DNA of 64,000 bases from Georhizobium profundi. GTDB taxonomy: Bacteria > Pseudomonadota > Alphaproteobacteria > Rhizobiales > Rhizobiaceae. Every line of letters starts with the position of its first letter. Positions within the stretch are counted from its first letter, which is position 1. Where the stretch lies: contig NZ_CP032509.1 in NCBI RefSeq assembly GCF_003952725.1, positions 2,194,001-2,258,000 of the forward strand, given 5' to 3'. Below, in pieces: positions 1 through 9,556 of the stretch. The notes beneath the pieces are model-generated. The model worked only from the letters and a program-made list of their open reading frames with translations. It was not told the DNA's origin and ran no database searches. Made by a program: the position numbers and the translations under genes.

Positions 1-448
1 CTTCGGCAAAGAAATTGTCGGCACTCGAGCGGTGTACCGAGCAATAGGCGACCGCCGTCGTCGTGCCGTGGCGCACGAGTTCGTCGAAGAACCGCCCGGC
101 GATCCGCGCCGAGTGGATTTCGTCGTCGAAACGCTGTTCCTCGATGAAGGTGTAAGTGTTCAGCCATTCCAGCAGCGAGCCGGCATAGGAGCCGACGACC
201 TGCATCTGCGGGTAATGGATGTGCGGATCGATGAAGCCCGGCATGATGAGGTGCGGCCTGTGATCGACGATGACGACATCATCCGGCGCCTTCGCCTTGA
301 CCGTCTGGTAAGCTCCGAATGTCTTGATGCGGCCATCCTGCATCAGCAGGCCGCCATCGTCTTCGTAGCGGTAGCTTGCGTGATCGTCGGCGGCTTCAGG
401 CTTGCGGATGAAGGACAGTAGCCGCCCGCGCAGCAGGCGCGCGCTCAA
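1..448 (-). CDS. guaD: guanine deaminase, N-terminal part (cut by window edge)
   Basis: Guanine deaminase converts guanine to xanthine in purine salvage/degradation. Only the first ~149 codons lie in the window. The amidohydrolase metal motif PGFIDPHIHYPQ is visible (His76 and His78), followed by family-like sequence (SLLEWLNTYTF, RHGTTTA). I place the start at a TTG at 446-448, because reading LLRGRLLSF begins there and this TTG overlaps the puuD stop as TTGA, a translational-coupling arrangement. It is the last visible gene of the purine cluster, and its product xanthine is the substrate of the xanthine dehydrogenase encoded upstream. Family assignment is confident; the TTG start is inferred. 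Confidence 0.87.
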   Translation of the reverse strand, partial: MSARLLRGRLLSFIRKPEAADDHASYRYEDDGGLLMQDGRIKTFGAYQTVKAKAPDDVVIVDHRPHLIMPGFIDPHIHYPQMQVVGSYAGSLLEWLNTYTFIEEQRFDDEIHSARIAGRFFDELVRHGTTTAVAYCSVHRSSADNFFAE

Positions 449-1689
449 CGGTCCGCTCCATAAGCGGCGCTTTCGTACCAAGCGCTGATCAGCGAGCGTT
501 CGGCTTCCGTCATCGCCGTCAGATTGCCGGGCGGCATGGCGTGGCTGCGGCCCGACTGGAGGTAGATTTCGCGGGCGTGGGCGGCGATTTCCGCGTCCGT
601 TTCGAGTAGGACGCCCTTGGGAGCGCGGTGGATGCCTTCCCAGACGGGATCGGCCGCATGGCACATGGAGCAGCGTCCTTGGACGGTGTCGCGCGCCTCA
701 CTGAAATGCACGTCTTCCGCGAATGCCGCGAAGGCCGGGGCGACCGCGCCGGCAGCCTCGGCACCGTCCTCGGTGGTCTGGCGAGGGACGGTGGATAGCC
801 ACATGATGACGATGAAGATCACCAGCGTCACGATCCACGTCCAGGTCGGTGAACCTTTGCGGGCATGCTTGGTGTTGAACCAGTGCCGGATCGTCACGCC
901 CATCAGGAAGACGAGCGAGGCGATCACCCAGTTGTAGGCCGTGCCGAAGGCCAGCGGATAGTGGTTCGACAGCATGAGAAAAATGACGGGCAGCGTCAGG
1001 TAATTGTTGTGCAGCGAGCGCTGCTTGGCCTGAAGCCCCAAGCGAGAATCGGGAGTCCGGCCGGCCTTGAGGTCGGCCACCACGATCTTCTGGTTCGGGA
1101 TGATGATCAGGAACACATTGGCCGACATGATCGTCGCGGTGAACGCGCCGAGATGCAGGAACGCCGCGCGCCCCGTGAAGAGCTGCGTATAACCCCAGGC
1201 CATGACGACGAGCACGCCGTAGAGCACGATCATCAGGCCGGTCGTGTGCTTGCCGATCGGCGACTTGCAGAGCTGGTCGTAGAGCACCCAGCCGAGGCCG
1301 AGCGAGGCGAGCGAGATCAGGATCGCGACGGGCGCCGAGACGTCCAGGACATTGCGGTCGATCAGATAGAGATCGGCACCGGCATAATAGACGACGGCGA
1401 GCATCGCGAAGCCCGAAAGCCAGGTCGCGTAGCTTTCCCATTTGAACCAGGTCAAATGCTCGGGCATGGCCGCCGGCGCGACCATGTATTTCTGGATATG
1501 GTAGAAACCGCCGCCATGCACCTGCCACTCTTCGCCGCTCGCGCCCACCGGCATGCCCGGGCGCTTCGTGAGCCCGAGATCGAGCGCGATGAAATAGAAG
1601 GACGAGCCGATCCAGGCTATGGCCGTGATCACGTGCAGCCAGCGCACGGCAAAAGACAGCCATTCCCAGGCGATGGCATATTCATACAT
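445..1689 (-). CDS. puuD: urate hydroxylase PuuD (membrane, cytochrome c domain)
   Basis: PuuD oxidises urate to 5-hydroxyisourate in the membrane, passing electrons to a C-terminal cytochrome c domain. The 414-residue protein starts with several hydrophobic segments (e.g. HVITAIAWIGSSFYFIALD near residues 19-37). It ends with a CSMCH haem-binding motif at about residues 340-344 and a likely axial Met in SHAMPPG near 385. Length and the membrane-plus-haem layout match the family. It follows the LysR gene and overlaps guaD by four bases. With xdhABC it takes hypoxanthine/xanthine through urate to the next ureide step. Confidence 0.92.
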   Translation of the reverse strand: MYEYAIAWEWLSFAVRWLHVITAIAWIGSSFYFIALDLGLTKRPGMPVGASGEEWQVHGGGFYHIQKYMVAPAAMPEHLTWFKWESYATWLSGFAMLAVVYYAGADLYLIDRNVLDVSAPVAILISLASLGLGWVLYDQLCKSPIGKHTTGLMIVLYGVLVVMAWGYTQLFTGRAAFLHLGAFTATIMSANVFLIIIPNQKIVVADLKAGRTPDSRLGLQAKQRSLHNNYLTLPVIFLMLSNHYPLAFGTAYNWVIASLVFLMGVTIRHWFNTKHARKGSPTWTWIVTLVIFIVIMWLSTVPRQTTEDGAEAAGAVAPAFAAFAEDVHFSEARDTVQGRCSMCHAADPVWEGIHRAPKGVLLETDAEIAAHAREIYLQSGRSHAMPPGNLTAMTEAERSLISAWYESAAYGADR

Positions 1690-1763
1690 GGTGCGATCCC
1701 ATTGATGCGACCCCGATCCTTAGCGTGAGACGCTTGGCTGCGGAAAGGCCCTTGTGCACTGCA

Positions 1764-2657
1764 TCAACCACCTTCGACACCTGCCTGTGACAAAATCCAG
1801 TTGCGAAAGGCACGGATCTGCGGCGCGTTGCGGCGGCTCTGCGCGTAGACAAGCCAGTGGGTGGCCGTTTCATCGGTGCAGATGATGTCGAAAGGCTGGA
1901 TCAATTGGCCGAGCGCCAGTTCGCTTGGATAGAAGTCCGGCGTCAGAATGCCGACGCCGATGCCGGCGATCGCCATGCCGGCTTCCAGCGCCTGTGCGCT
2001 CATCCGGTGGTCTGGTCGGCCCTTCAGCGCATCCGGGTCGAGACCTGCGGCATGTAGCCAGAGCGGCCACCAGTGATCGCGTGGCGCGAGGATCGGCAGC
2101 TTGAGGATATCGGCCGGCTCCCTCACGCCGCCGATCGTTTCGGCAAGCGCTGGGCTCAGCATCGGCGTAAAGCGGATGTCCATCAGTTTGTGGCGCACCA
2201 GGCCCGGCCAGGGACCGGTCCCGACCCGGATTGCGACATCGACCTCTTCGCGGTCGAAATCGACATAATTCTGCGTGGTGACCAGCCTGACTGCGATCTC
2301 CGGATGGGCGAGCTGAAAGGAACCGAGGCGCGTGACCAGCCAGCGCGCCGCAAACGTCTCCAGCGTGTTGATGACGAGCGTGCGGGAGGTGTCATCGCTC
2401 AAGCCAGCGACAGCCTCTCGCATGGTCGCGAAGGCCTCCCGAATCTTCGGAGCCAGTCGCCCGCCCGCGTCGCTCAGCGCGATCTGGCGTGGTTTGCGCA
2501 GAAAGAGCGGCTTGCCGACTCGATCCTCCAGGAGCTTGATCTGGTAGCTGACAGCCGACTGCGTCATGCCGAGCTCGTCGGCAGCGCGGGTGAAGCTCAT
2601 GTGTCGGCTGACCGCCTCGAAGGCGCGCAATGCGTTGAGCGGCGGCAGCGGGTCCAT
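1764..2657 (-). CDS. LysR-family transcriptional regulator (GcvA-like)
   Basis: This 297-residue protein has an N-terminal winged helix-turn-helix (LNALRAFEAVSRH..FTRAADELGMTQSAVSYQI, about residues 8-41) and a periplasmic-binding-like effector domain. Its wording is closest to the GcvA branch of LysR proteins. It lies inside the purine cluster between xdhC and puuD on the same strand, so it probably controls xdh/puuD/guaD in response to a purine intermediate. That role is inferred from position only. A divergent small DUF1127 gene starts 121 bases away, so the intervening region could carry its operator. Confidence 0.88.
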   Translation of the reverse strand: MDPLPPLNALRAFEAVSRHMSFTRAADELGMTQSAVSYQIKLLEDRVGKPLFLRKPRQIALSDAGGRLAPKIREAFATMREAVAGLSDDTSRTLVINTLETFAARWLVTRLGSFQLAHPEIAVRLVTTQNYVDFDREEVDVAIRVGTGPWPGLVRHKLMDIRFTPMLSPALAETIGGVREPADILKLPILAPRDHWWPLWLHAAGLDPDALKGRPDHRMSAQALEAGMAIAGIGVGILTPDFYPSELALGQLIQPFDIICTDETATHWLVYAQSRRNAPQIRAFRNWILSQAGVEGG

Positions 2658-2778
2658 GCATAAGGCCTCTTAATGGGCGCTTGCGATCTTCCCATTGGAT
2701 CGCCGGCTCGCTTCCAGCCTATCGTCACGGCACATCATCGACAACCAGCAAGACAAAGATAAGGCCGGAGATTTGGTC

Positions 2779-2973
2779 ATGGAACGGGTGGACATCGTCC
2801 GCGCGCCGCTTTTCGCGCGCCTTTTTATACGCATCAACCGGGAGCTGTCTGCGCATCTTCAGCGCCGGCCACGGATCAGCCGGATTGATCCGAGTTCGCT
2901 GTCCGAGGATCGTCTTCGGGACTTGGGGCTGATGCAAGGTCGTCGGCGGCGCGGCGATCCGGACTTATTTTGA
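2779..2973 (+). CDS. small DUF1127-type protein
   Basis: A 64-residue Arg-rich protein starting at ATG 2779, with a GGAG ribosome site about eight bases upstream. Its C-terminal half, LSEDRLRDLGLMQGR, fits the DUF1127 (YjiS-like) signature in which a Leu-Ser-Asp/Glu-x-x-Leu-Arg-Asp-Ile/Leu-Gly core is conserved. Such proteins are abundant in alphaproteobacteria, and some act as RNA-binding or phosphate/stress regulators. Nothing here says which. It is divergent from the LysR gene and its last nine bases overlap the 3' end of xdhC on the opposite strand. The reading frame could be extended upstream to 2695, but the RBS favours 2779. Confidence 0.75.
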   Translation: MERVDIVRAPLFARLFIRINRELSAHLQRRPRISRIDPSSLSEDRLRDLGLMQGRRRRGDPDLF

Positions 2974-3765
2974 AGCGAGCACGGCAACGAGTTCTGCGGC
3001 GACGAGTGCGGCAATGATCTCGGGTCGCTTGTCCGATAGCTTGGCGCCGATCGGGCAGGTGAGCGCTTCCAAACGCTGTGGATTGCCGCCGTCGCGGCGG
3101 AATGCGCTCTGGAATATTGCGCGCTTCGTATCCGAGCCGATCATGCCGACATAGGCGGCATCGCCGCGTTCCAGCGCTGACTTGGTGACGAGGAAGTCGA
3201 GCGCGTGTTCATGGGTGAAGACGACGAAGGCTGCACCGGCGGGCGCGGAAGCGACGACCTCTTCCGGCAGCGGCGTCAATTTGGTTTCAATGGCTTCGGG
3301 AAGATCGATGAGCGTCTCGCGCCGTGTCTCGACGATGATCGTGCGGAACGGCAGCAGACTCAGCGCATGCGCAAGGGCCCGGCCAACATGGCCGGCGCCG
3401 AAAAGATAAACGTGTGGCCGCGCGGCGAGGTCGGCTGCGACGCGTTCGTGAACTTCTGAGTCTTCGGAATCGGTTAGCGCCCGGAATTCGAGCGACACAT
3501 GACCCCCGCAGCATTGCCCGATCGCCGGGCCGAGCGGTACGTCGAGCCGCATCTCCGCCTGCTCACCGGCAAGGATGGCCCTTGCATGCGCAATTGCTGC
3601 GAATTCGAGCTGCCCGCCGCCGATCGTATTGAGAATGCCGCGCTGCCCGACCAGCATCCAGGCGCCGGCCTCGCGCGGAGCGGAACCTCTCGCTTCGATG
3701 ATCGTCACAAGAACAGCAGCCCCCTCGGCTTCGATGAAACCTCGGGCCATTTCCGACGTGATCAT
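2965..3765 (-). CDS. xdhC: xanthine dehydrogenase accessory protein XdhC
   Basis: XdhC binds molybdenum cofactor, promotes its sulfuration and inserts it into the XdhB subunit. The 266-residue sequence has the N-terminal XdhC/CoxI motif region (ITIIEARGSAPREAG, TIGGGQLE) and a C-terminal Rossmann region with HVYLFGAGHVGRAL and the family motif YVGMIGSDTKR. The ATG overlaps the xdhB stop as ATGA (3762-3765), so the two are translationally coupled. It completes the xdhABC operon and connects functionally to the Mo-cofactor genes at 48.8-52.2 kb. Confidence 0.93.
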   Translation of the reverse strand: MITSEMARGFIEAEGAAVLVTIIEARGSAPREAGAWMLVGQRGILNTIGGGQLEFAAIAHARAILAGEQAEMRLDVPLGPAIGQCCGGHVSLEFRALTDSEDSEVHERVAADLAARPHVYLFGAGHVGRALAHALSLLPFRTIIVETRRETLIDLPEAIETKLTPLPEEVVASAPAGAAFVVFTHEHALDFLVTKSALERGDAAYVGMIGSDTKRAIFQSAFRRDGGNPQRLEALTCPIGAKLSDKRPEIIAALVAAELVAVLASK

Positions 3766-6116
3766 GCCGCGCCGGCTGCCTTTAGGCGCTCGATCGCCAT
3801 CAGCACGCGTTCCGGAGTTGCCGGAGCGTCGAGCCTAGGGCAGATGCGGTAGTCGGCCGTGCTGGCCACAGCCATCGACAACGCCTCGAGCACGGAAACG
3901 GCAAGCATGAAGGGCGGCTCGCCGACGGCCTTTGAGCGGCGGACGGCGCGCTCGGCATTTTCCGACCATTCGGCAAGGCGTGTGTTGAAGATCAGCGGGC
4001 GGTCCGAAGCGAGCGGGATCTTATAGGTGGAGGGTGCGTGGGTGCGCAGGCGCCCCTTGCCATCCCACCAAAGCTCCTCCGTCGTCAGCCACCCCATGCC
4101 CTGGATGAAGCCACCCTCGACCTGGCCGAGATCGAGAGCCGGGTTGAGCGACTTGCCGACATCGTGGAGGATGTCGGTGCGTTCCACCTGATACTCGCCC
4201 GTCAGCGTGTCGATCGATACCTCCGAACAGGCTGCGCCATAGGCGTAGTAATAGAATGGCCGGCCCGTGCCCTTGTCGCGGTCCCAATGAATTTTCGGGG
4301 TCTTGTAAAAGCCTGCCGCGGAAAGCTGAACGCGGGCGACATAGGCTTCTTTCACCAGTTCCGCAAATGTCATCGGGTGGCCGCCGACATCGACGCGGTT
4401 GGCCGAGAAGACGATCGATGCAGCTGGCACATCGTAGAAGTCGGCAGCAAACGCGATCAGCCTGTCCTTGATGGTGCGCGCCGCAACTTGCGCCGCCATG
4501 CCGTTCAGATCGGTGCCGGAGGAGGCGGCCGTCGCCGACGTGTTCGGTACCTTGCCGGTCGTGGTGGCCGTAATCTTCACCCGATCGAGATCGATCTGGA
4601 ACTCTTCCGCCACGATCTGCGCGACCTTGGTGAAGAGGCCCTGGCCCATCTCCGTGCCGCCGTGGTTCAGGTGCACCGAGCCATCGGTATAGACATGGAC
4701 GAGCGCGCCGGCCTGGTTGAAATGCGTGGCGGTGAACGAGATGCCGAACTTCACCGGCGTCAGTGCGATGCCACGCTTGATGATGCGACTTTCGCGATTG
4801 AACGCCAAGATTTCAGCACGACGCGCCTGATAGTCGCTCGAGGCCTCGAGTTCATCCACGACGCGGTGGATGACATTGTCCTCCACCGTCTGGTAGTAGG
4901 GCGTTACGTTGCGATCGTCCGTGCCGTAAAAATTTGCGCGGCGCACCTCGAGCGGGTCCTTGCCGAGCGCATAGGCGATTTCCTCGATCACGCGCTCGCA
5001 CGCTACCACGCCCTGCGGGCCGCCAAAGCCGCGGAAGGCGGTGTTGGAGACCGTGTTGGTGAAAAGCGGTGCCGAGACGGCTTTGACAGCCGGGTAATAG
5101 TAGGCGTTGTCGCAGTGAAACAGTGCGCGGTCCGTCACCGGCCCGGAGAGGTCGGAGGAATAGCCGCAGCGCGCCGCATAGGTGTAGTCGACGCCCTGGA
5201 TGCGGCCATCCGCGTCGAAGCCCACATCGTAATCGACGAGGAAATCGTGGCGCTTACCGGTGGCCACCATGTCGTCGTCGCGATCGGGCCTGACCTTCAC
5301 AGCACGACCAAACCGCTTGGCGGCAACGGCCGCGACAGCAGCGAATATGTTGCCCTGCGTTTCTTTTCCCCCGAAGCCGCCACCCATGCGGCGCACTTCG
5401 ACCGTCACGGCGTTGGAAGGCACGCCGAGCACATGGGCGACCATGTGCTGCACTTCGCTCGGGTGCTGGGTGGAGGAGAAGACCTGGACATCGCCATCTT
5501 CGCCCGGAATGGCCATGGCGATCTGGCCTTCCAGATAGAAGTGATCCTGACCGCCGATCCGCATCGTGCCGTCGAGCCGGTGCGGCGCGTTTTCAAGTGC
5601 CGCAGCAGCGTCGCCGCGCGCAAGCGTCAGCGGTGGCGTGACGAGGCGCGGATCGTCGGCAGTGTCGAGAATGTCGATAACGGGTGGCCGCTCTTCATAC
5701 GTGATCGCTGCCTTCAGGCATGCACGGCGTGCCGCGTCCCGCGTTTCGGCAATCACCGCGAAGATCGGCTGCCCGTGGAAGAGCACTTCCGTTTCGGCAA
5801 AGACGGGTTCGTCATGTCGGCCGGTGGGGCTGATGTCGTTCTCGCCTGGGATATCGACGGCCGTCAGCACGCCGACGACGCCCGGTGCTGCCCGCACCGC
5901 GTCGAGATCGACGGAGAGGATGGCGCCATTGGCGACGGTGGAGAGGCCAAGGCAGCCGTGAAGCGTGCCGATCGGCTCGACCATGTCGTCGATATAGACC
6001 GCTTCGCCGGTGACATGCTTGTGCGCGGAATCGTGGCGCTGCGACACGTGCGCGCCGCCGCGGATCGTGGCGTCCGCCTCAAAGGCTTCGCCGCGAATGG
6101 GCTTCATCTCGTTCAT
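3762..6116 (-). CDS. xdhB: xanthine dehydrogenase, molybdopterin-binding subunit
   Basis: The large molybdenum subunit (784 residues from the chosen start) hydroxylates hypoxanthine and xanthine to urate. Family motifs are intact: RMGGGFGGKE and FRGFGGPQG for cofactor binding, GTEMGQGL, and the catalytic-Glu segment AVGEPPFML near the C terminus. I start at ATG 6116 (MNEMKPIRGE) rather than the in-frame upstream ATG at 6140. A GGAGG sits just before it inside the end of xdhA, and the gap from the xdhA stop is only four bases. It is coupled downstream to xdhC. Confidence 0.95.
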   Translation of the reverse strand: MNEMKPIRGEAFEADATIRGGAHVSQRHDSAHKHVTGEAVYIDDMVEPIGTLHGCLGLSTVANGAILSVDLDAVRAAPGVVGVLTAVDIPGENDISPTGRHDEPVFAETEVLFHGQPIFAVIAETRDAARRACLKAAITYEERPPVIDILDTADDPRLVTPPLTLARGDAAAALENAPHRLDGTMRIGGQDHFYLEGQIAMAIPGEDGDVQVFSSTQHPSEVQHMVAHVLGVPSNAVTVEVRRMGGGFGGKETQGNIFAAVAAVAAKRFGRAVKVRPDRDDDMVATGKRHDFLVDYDVGFDADGRIQGVDYTYAARCGYSSDLSGPVTDRALFHCDNAYYYPAVKAVSAPLFTNTVSNTAFRGFGGPQGVVACERVIEEIAYALGKDPLEVRRANFYGTDDRNVTPYYQTVEDNVIHRVVDELEASSDYQARRAEILAFNRESRIIKRGIALTPVKFGISFTATHFNQAGALVHVYTDGSVHLNHGGTEMGQGLFTKVAQIVAEEFQIDLDRVKITATTTGKVPNTSATAASSGTDLNGMAAQVAARTIKDRLIAFAADFYDVPAASIVFSANRVDVGGHPMTFAELVKEAYVARVQLSAAGFYKTPKIHWDRDKGTGRPFYYYAYGAACSEVSIDTLTGEYQVERTDILHDVGKSLNPALDLGQVEGGFIQGMGWLTTEELWWDGKGRLRTHAPSTYKIPLASDRPLIFNTRLAEWSENAERAVRRSKAVGEPPFMLAVSVLEALSMAVASTADYRICPRLDAPATPERVLMAIERLKAAGAA

Positions 6117-6120
6117 CGGT

Positions 6121-7599
6121 TCACGCCTCCACCGCCGCAAAGCGCTTCAGGCTGGCCGTCTCACCCTGCTGCTCGAGAAAGAAGCGGCGCAGCAGGTTCT
6201 TGGCGGTCAGCATGCGATAGTCACTGGAGGCGCGCCAGTCGCTCAAGGGCTGATAATCGCTTTCGAAAGCGGGTAGGGCGGCGTCGATCGTCTCAATGCT
6301 CCAGTCCCGGCCGATAAGGGCCGCCTCGACGTGCCGCGCGCGCTTCGGTGTCGCCGCGATGCCGCCGAAGGCGATACGCGCATCGGTGATGCGATCGGCC
6401 TCGATCGTCAGCTTGAAGGCGCCAGCGAGTGCCGAGATGTCCTCGTCGCGGCGTTTGGAGATTTTGTAGACGGCGAAAATCTCGTTGTTGCGAAGTTTCG
6501 GAACGTCGATCCGTTCGACGAACTCGCCGGGCTGGCGGTCCTGCTTGCCGTAGTCGATGAAGAACGCTTCCAGCGGCATGGTCCTGCGCGTTCCCGCCTG
6601 GTTGAGCGTAACGGTCGCTCCGAGCGCGATCAGCGGCGGCGGCGTATCGCCGATCGGCGAGCCATTGGCGACGTTGCCGCCAATCGTGCCCATATTGCGC
6701 ACCTGGTCGCCGCCGATCCGGTCGAAATAGGCGCGCATCGCCGGATAGGTTTCGGAAAGAATGGCGCTCGCATCGGTGTAACTCGCCGTCGTACCGATCC
6801 GGATGCCGTCAACCGTTTCCTCGATCGCGTCCAGTCCCTCGACCTGCTTGACGAAAATCAGCGGACCGATGGGGCGCATCTGCTTGGTGACCCAGAGGCC
6901 GACATCCGTGGAACCTGCGACGATCGTCGCCTTCGGGTTGGCTGCGAAGCTCTGCGCCAGATCGTCGATGTTGGCGGGCAGGATCAGCCGGTCGGCGCCT
7001 TCACCCATGTCGACCGTCTCGGCCGTCTGCCATTCGGCCAATTGGCAACGCACGTCATCGCGTTCGGCCTGAAGCGGATCGGACGTTGCCTGGGAAATTT
7101 CCGCCATCGCCTCGGCAGCGCGGACGATCGGCTCGTAGCCGGTGCAACGGCAGAGATTGCCTTGCAGTGCCTTTTCGATCGTCGACCGGCTCGGCTGCGC
7201 ATCCCGCATCCACAGAGCATAGAGCGCCATCACGATGCCTGGCGTGCAGAAGCCGCACTGCGATCCGTGGTGGTCGACCATCGCCTGCTGCACGGGATGC
7301 AGCGTGCCGTCCTTGCCCTTCAGATGCTCAATGGTCACGACATGGCAACCGTCGAGCGAAGCGACGAAGCGGATGCAGGAGGTCACGGTTTCGTAGACCA
7401 GGACGCCATCGCGGTTCAGACGGCCGACAAGTACCGTGCACGCCCCGCAATCGCCTTCCGCACAACCTTCCTTGGTGCCGGTGAGCCGCCGTTCGAGCCG
7501 CAGGAAGTCGAGCAGCGTCTCGGTCGGACGAAGCGTGTTCAACGTCACAGTCCGGTCATTCAGGCGGAAGCGGATATGGGTGCGGGTGCTCAGGGTCAT
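6121..7599 (-). CDS. xdhA: xanthine dehydrogenase, 2Fe-2S/FAD subunit
   Basis: The small subunit (492 residues) carries two [2Fe-2S] clusters and FAD and passes electrons from the Mo site to NAD. The N-terminal plant-ferredoxin-type cluster reads GCAEGDCGACTVL. The second cluster reads CGFCTPGIVMAL ... GNLCRCTGYEPI. The FAD domain follows, with VAGSTDVGLWV and the GNMGTIGGNVANGSP-type motif (here RNMGTIGGNVANGSP). It is the first gene of the minus-strand xdhABC operon. The 74 bases upstream to the patatin gene presumably contain its promoter, but I see no unmistakable box. Confidence 0.95.
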   Translation of the reverse strand: MTLSTRTHIRFRLNDRTVTLNTLRPTETLLDFLRLERRLTGTKEGCAEGDCGACTVLVGRLNRDGVLVYETVTSCIRFVASLDGCHVVTIEHLKGKDGTLHPVQQAMVDHHGSQCGFCTPGIVMALYALWMRDAQPSRSTIEKALQGNLCRCTGYEPIVRAAEAMAEISQATSDPLQAERDDVRCQLAEWQTAETVDMGEGADRLILPANIDDLAQSFAANPKATIVAGSTDVGLWVTKQMRPIGPLIFVKQVEGLDAIEETVDGIRIGTTASYTDASAILSETYPAMRAYFDRIGGDQVRNMGTIGGNVANGSPIGDTPPPLIALGATVTLNQAGTRRTMPLEAFFIDYGKQDRQPGEFVERIDVPKLRNNEIFAVYKISKRRDEDISALAGAFKLTIEADRITDARIAFGGIAATPKRARHVEAALIGRDWSIETIDAALPAFESDYQPLSDWRASSDYRMLTAKNLLRRFFLEQQGETASLKRFAAVEA

Positions 7600-7673
7600 G
7601 GGTCCAGGAATCTTTGCGAAGCCTTCAGACTAGCCTAGCCGCCCACGATGCGAAAGCGATTCCGCTTTTCGCC

Positions 7674-8774
7674 CTAGACACCGGATCCGGCTAGATATTC
7701 GTTCTTCAGGTCGACCGTTGCCCGTTCGCCCAGATCGTCGAAATGGCGATCGAGCCACTCCATCGCATAGAGACGTCCGCGATCGCGCAGATCCTGCAGG
7801 AAGCCCCAACCGAGCTCGAATTTCGATGCCACGTCGAGGTCTTCGAGCGCATCGTCGGATCGGATCGAGTGCACCAGGATCTTCTTCAGTCGGTCCTTGT
7901 ACTCATCCTTCAACCAATCCTCGTCGATCAGCCGTGCCACGAAGTCGATGGCGCGGAATTCGCGCACGAGCGAGGCGTTGAAGGACACCTCGTTGATGCG
8001 GTTCATGATGTCGGGGGCAGACATCGGCACGTCGTCGCGCACCATGGGATTGATGTGGACGACCACCACGTCACGGCTCGTGCATTTGTAGAAGAACGGG
8101 AACAGCGCCGGGTTGCCGGTGTAGCCGCCATCCCAGTAGTGCTCGCCATCGATCTCGACAGCCTTGTAGATGAAGGGCAGGCACGCCGAGGCCATCACGG
8201 CATCGAGCGTCACGTCCTCATTGGTGAAGACCTTCACCTTGCCGGTGCGAACATTCGTGGCGGAAATGAAGAGCTTCGTCGACTTGCACGCGTGCAGCTT
8301 CTCGAAGTCGACGGAGCGAGCGACGAGATCACGCAGCGGATTGAGGTTCAGCGGGTTCCACTCGTAGGGCGAGAACATCCGCGTCAGATTGTCAAAGGTG
8401 TTGAAGGTCAGGGACGAATTCATCGAATACGGTCCGAGAAGCTTCTCCCACGGCAACTGCTTCACGGGCGAAAAGACCTCGCCGGCGAGGCTCATGTCGC
8501 GCCAGAACCGCTCGAGTGCCTCGCGTGCTCCGTCGCGGCCGCCTTCCATGTTGCCATAGGCGTAGATGGCAGCATTCATCGCGCCGGCCGAGGTGCCGGA
8601 GATGCCCTCGATTTCGATGCGGCCATCTTCGAGCAGACCGTCGAGCACGCCCCAGGTGAAGGCGCCGTGCGCACCGCCGCCTTGCAAGGCGAGGTTGACG
8701 GTCTTTGTGGCCGATCTCTTCGATGCGGGCGCCGACGGCTTGTTCTCGGCAGCAGGCGTGGGTTCTTCCAGCAT
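7674..8774 (-). CDS. patatin-like phospholipase/lipase
   Basis: A 366-residue patatin-family hydrolase with the Ser-Asp dyad motifs: oxyanion loop LQGGGAHGAFTWG, nucleophile elbow GTSAGA and catalytic Asp in DGGYTGNP. Length is typical. Its ATG overlaps the bdhA stop as TGATG, so it is probably translated by coupling. The pairing of a patatin lipase with 3-hydroxybutyrate dehydrogenase is common in rhizobia and suggests that the two act on polyhydroxybutyrate or acyl-ester turnover, but the substrate is not readable from sequence. No signal peptide is seen, so a cytoplasmic or granule-associated location is expected. Confidence 0.9.
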   Translation of the reverse strand: MLEEPTPAAENKPSAPASKRSATKTVNLALQGGGAHGAFTWGVLDGLLEDGRIEIEGISGTSAGAMNAAIYAYGNMEGGRDGAREALERFWRDMSLAGEVFSPVKQLPWEKLLGPYSMNSSLTFNTFDNLTRMFSPYEWNPLNLNPLRDLVARSVDFEKLHACKSTKLFISATNVRTGKVKVFTNEDVTLDAVMASACLPFIYKAVEIDGEHYWDGGYTGNPALFPFFYKCTSRDVVVVHINPMVRDDVPMSAPDIMNRINEVSFNASLVREFRAIDFVARLIDEDWLKDEYKDRLKKILVHSIRSDDALEDLDVASKFELGWGFLQDLRDRGRLYAMEWLDRHFDDLGERATVDLKNEYLAGSGV

Positions 8775-9556
8775 CACTGAGCTGTCCAGCCGCCATCGAC
8801 GGAAATGGAGGTCCCGGTTATGGACCTGGCCGACGGTGTCGTCAGGAACAGCGCGATGTCCGCCACTTCCTCGACGCTGACGAATTCCTTGGTCGGCTGA
8901 GCCTTCAGGATCACGTTTTCCTTCACCTCGTCCTCGGTCATGCCGCGTTCGCGCGCGGTATCGGCGATCTGTCCTTCGACCAGCGGCGTCTCGACATAGC
9001 CCGGGCAGATCGCGTTGATCGTGATGCCGTCTTCGGCGGTTTCCAGCGCAACGGTCTTCGTCAGGCCGAGAATGCCGTGCTTGGCTGCCACATAAGCCGA
9101 CTTGTAGGGTGAGGCGACGAGCCCGTGGGCGGATGCGATGTTGATGATGCGACCGAAGCCACGTTTCTTCATGCCAGGAAGCGCGGCGCGGATGGTGTGA
9201 AACGCGCTTGTGAGATTGATCGCGATGATCGCGTCCCACTTCTCGATCGGGAATTCCTCAATCTTGGAGACATGCTGAATCCCGGCGTTGTTCACCAGAA
9301 CGTCGACGGCCCCGAATTCCTTCTCCGTTGATTGGACGAGATCGGCGATCTCCTTCGGCTTGGTCATGTCGGCGCCGTTGAACACGACCTTGCCTTTTGT
9401 AAGTTTCTGCACTTCAGCCACAGCCTTGGCCGCATCATCGTCCTTTGCCAGACCGTTCAGCACGATGTTCATGTCAGAGCGGGCGAGCGCCTTCGCGATC
9501 CCGAGACCGATGCCGCTGGTCGAGCCAGTGATGATGGCGGTGTGGCGCTTTTCCAT
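8774..9556 (-). CDS. bdhA: 3-hydroxybutyrate dehydrogenase (SDR family)
   Basis: A 260-residue short-chain dehydrogenase that interconverts D-3-hydroxybutyrate and acetoacetate with NAD. Classical motifs are present: TGSTSGIGLGIA (cofactor), NNAGIQH, the catalytic Ser in IINIASAHG and YxxxK in SAYVAAKHGILG. The sequence around GIQHVSKIEEFP and ICPGYVETPLVE is characteristic of bacterial BdhA. I chose ATG 9556 because AGGAGA lies upstream in the transcript; an in-frame extension to 9754 lacks family similarity. It is followed by the coupled patatin gene. A TGCAATGCA palindrome lies just upstream. Confidence 0.9.
   Translation of the reverse strand: MEKRHTAIITGSTSGIGLGIAKALARSDMNIVLNGLAKDDDAAKAVAEVQKLTKGKVVFNGADMTKPKEIADLVQSTEKEFGAVDVLVNNAGIQHVSKIEEFPIEKWDAIIAINLTSAFHTIRAALPGMKKRGFGRIINIASAHGLVASPYKSAYVAAKHGILGLTKTVALETAEDGITINAICPGYVETPLVEGQIADTARERGMTEDEVKENVILKAQPTKEFVSVEEVADIALFLTTPSARSITGTSISVDGGWTAQ

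Noticed and set aside
4038..6317. A 759-codon open frame on the plus strand
   Set aside because: It is antisense to xdhB/xdhA, whose motifs are complete; long antisense frames are expected at this GC content.
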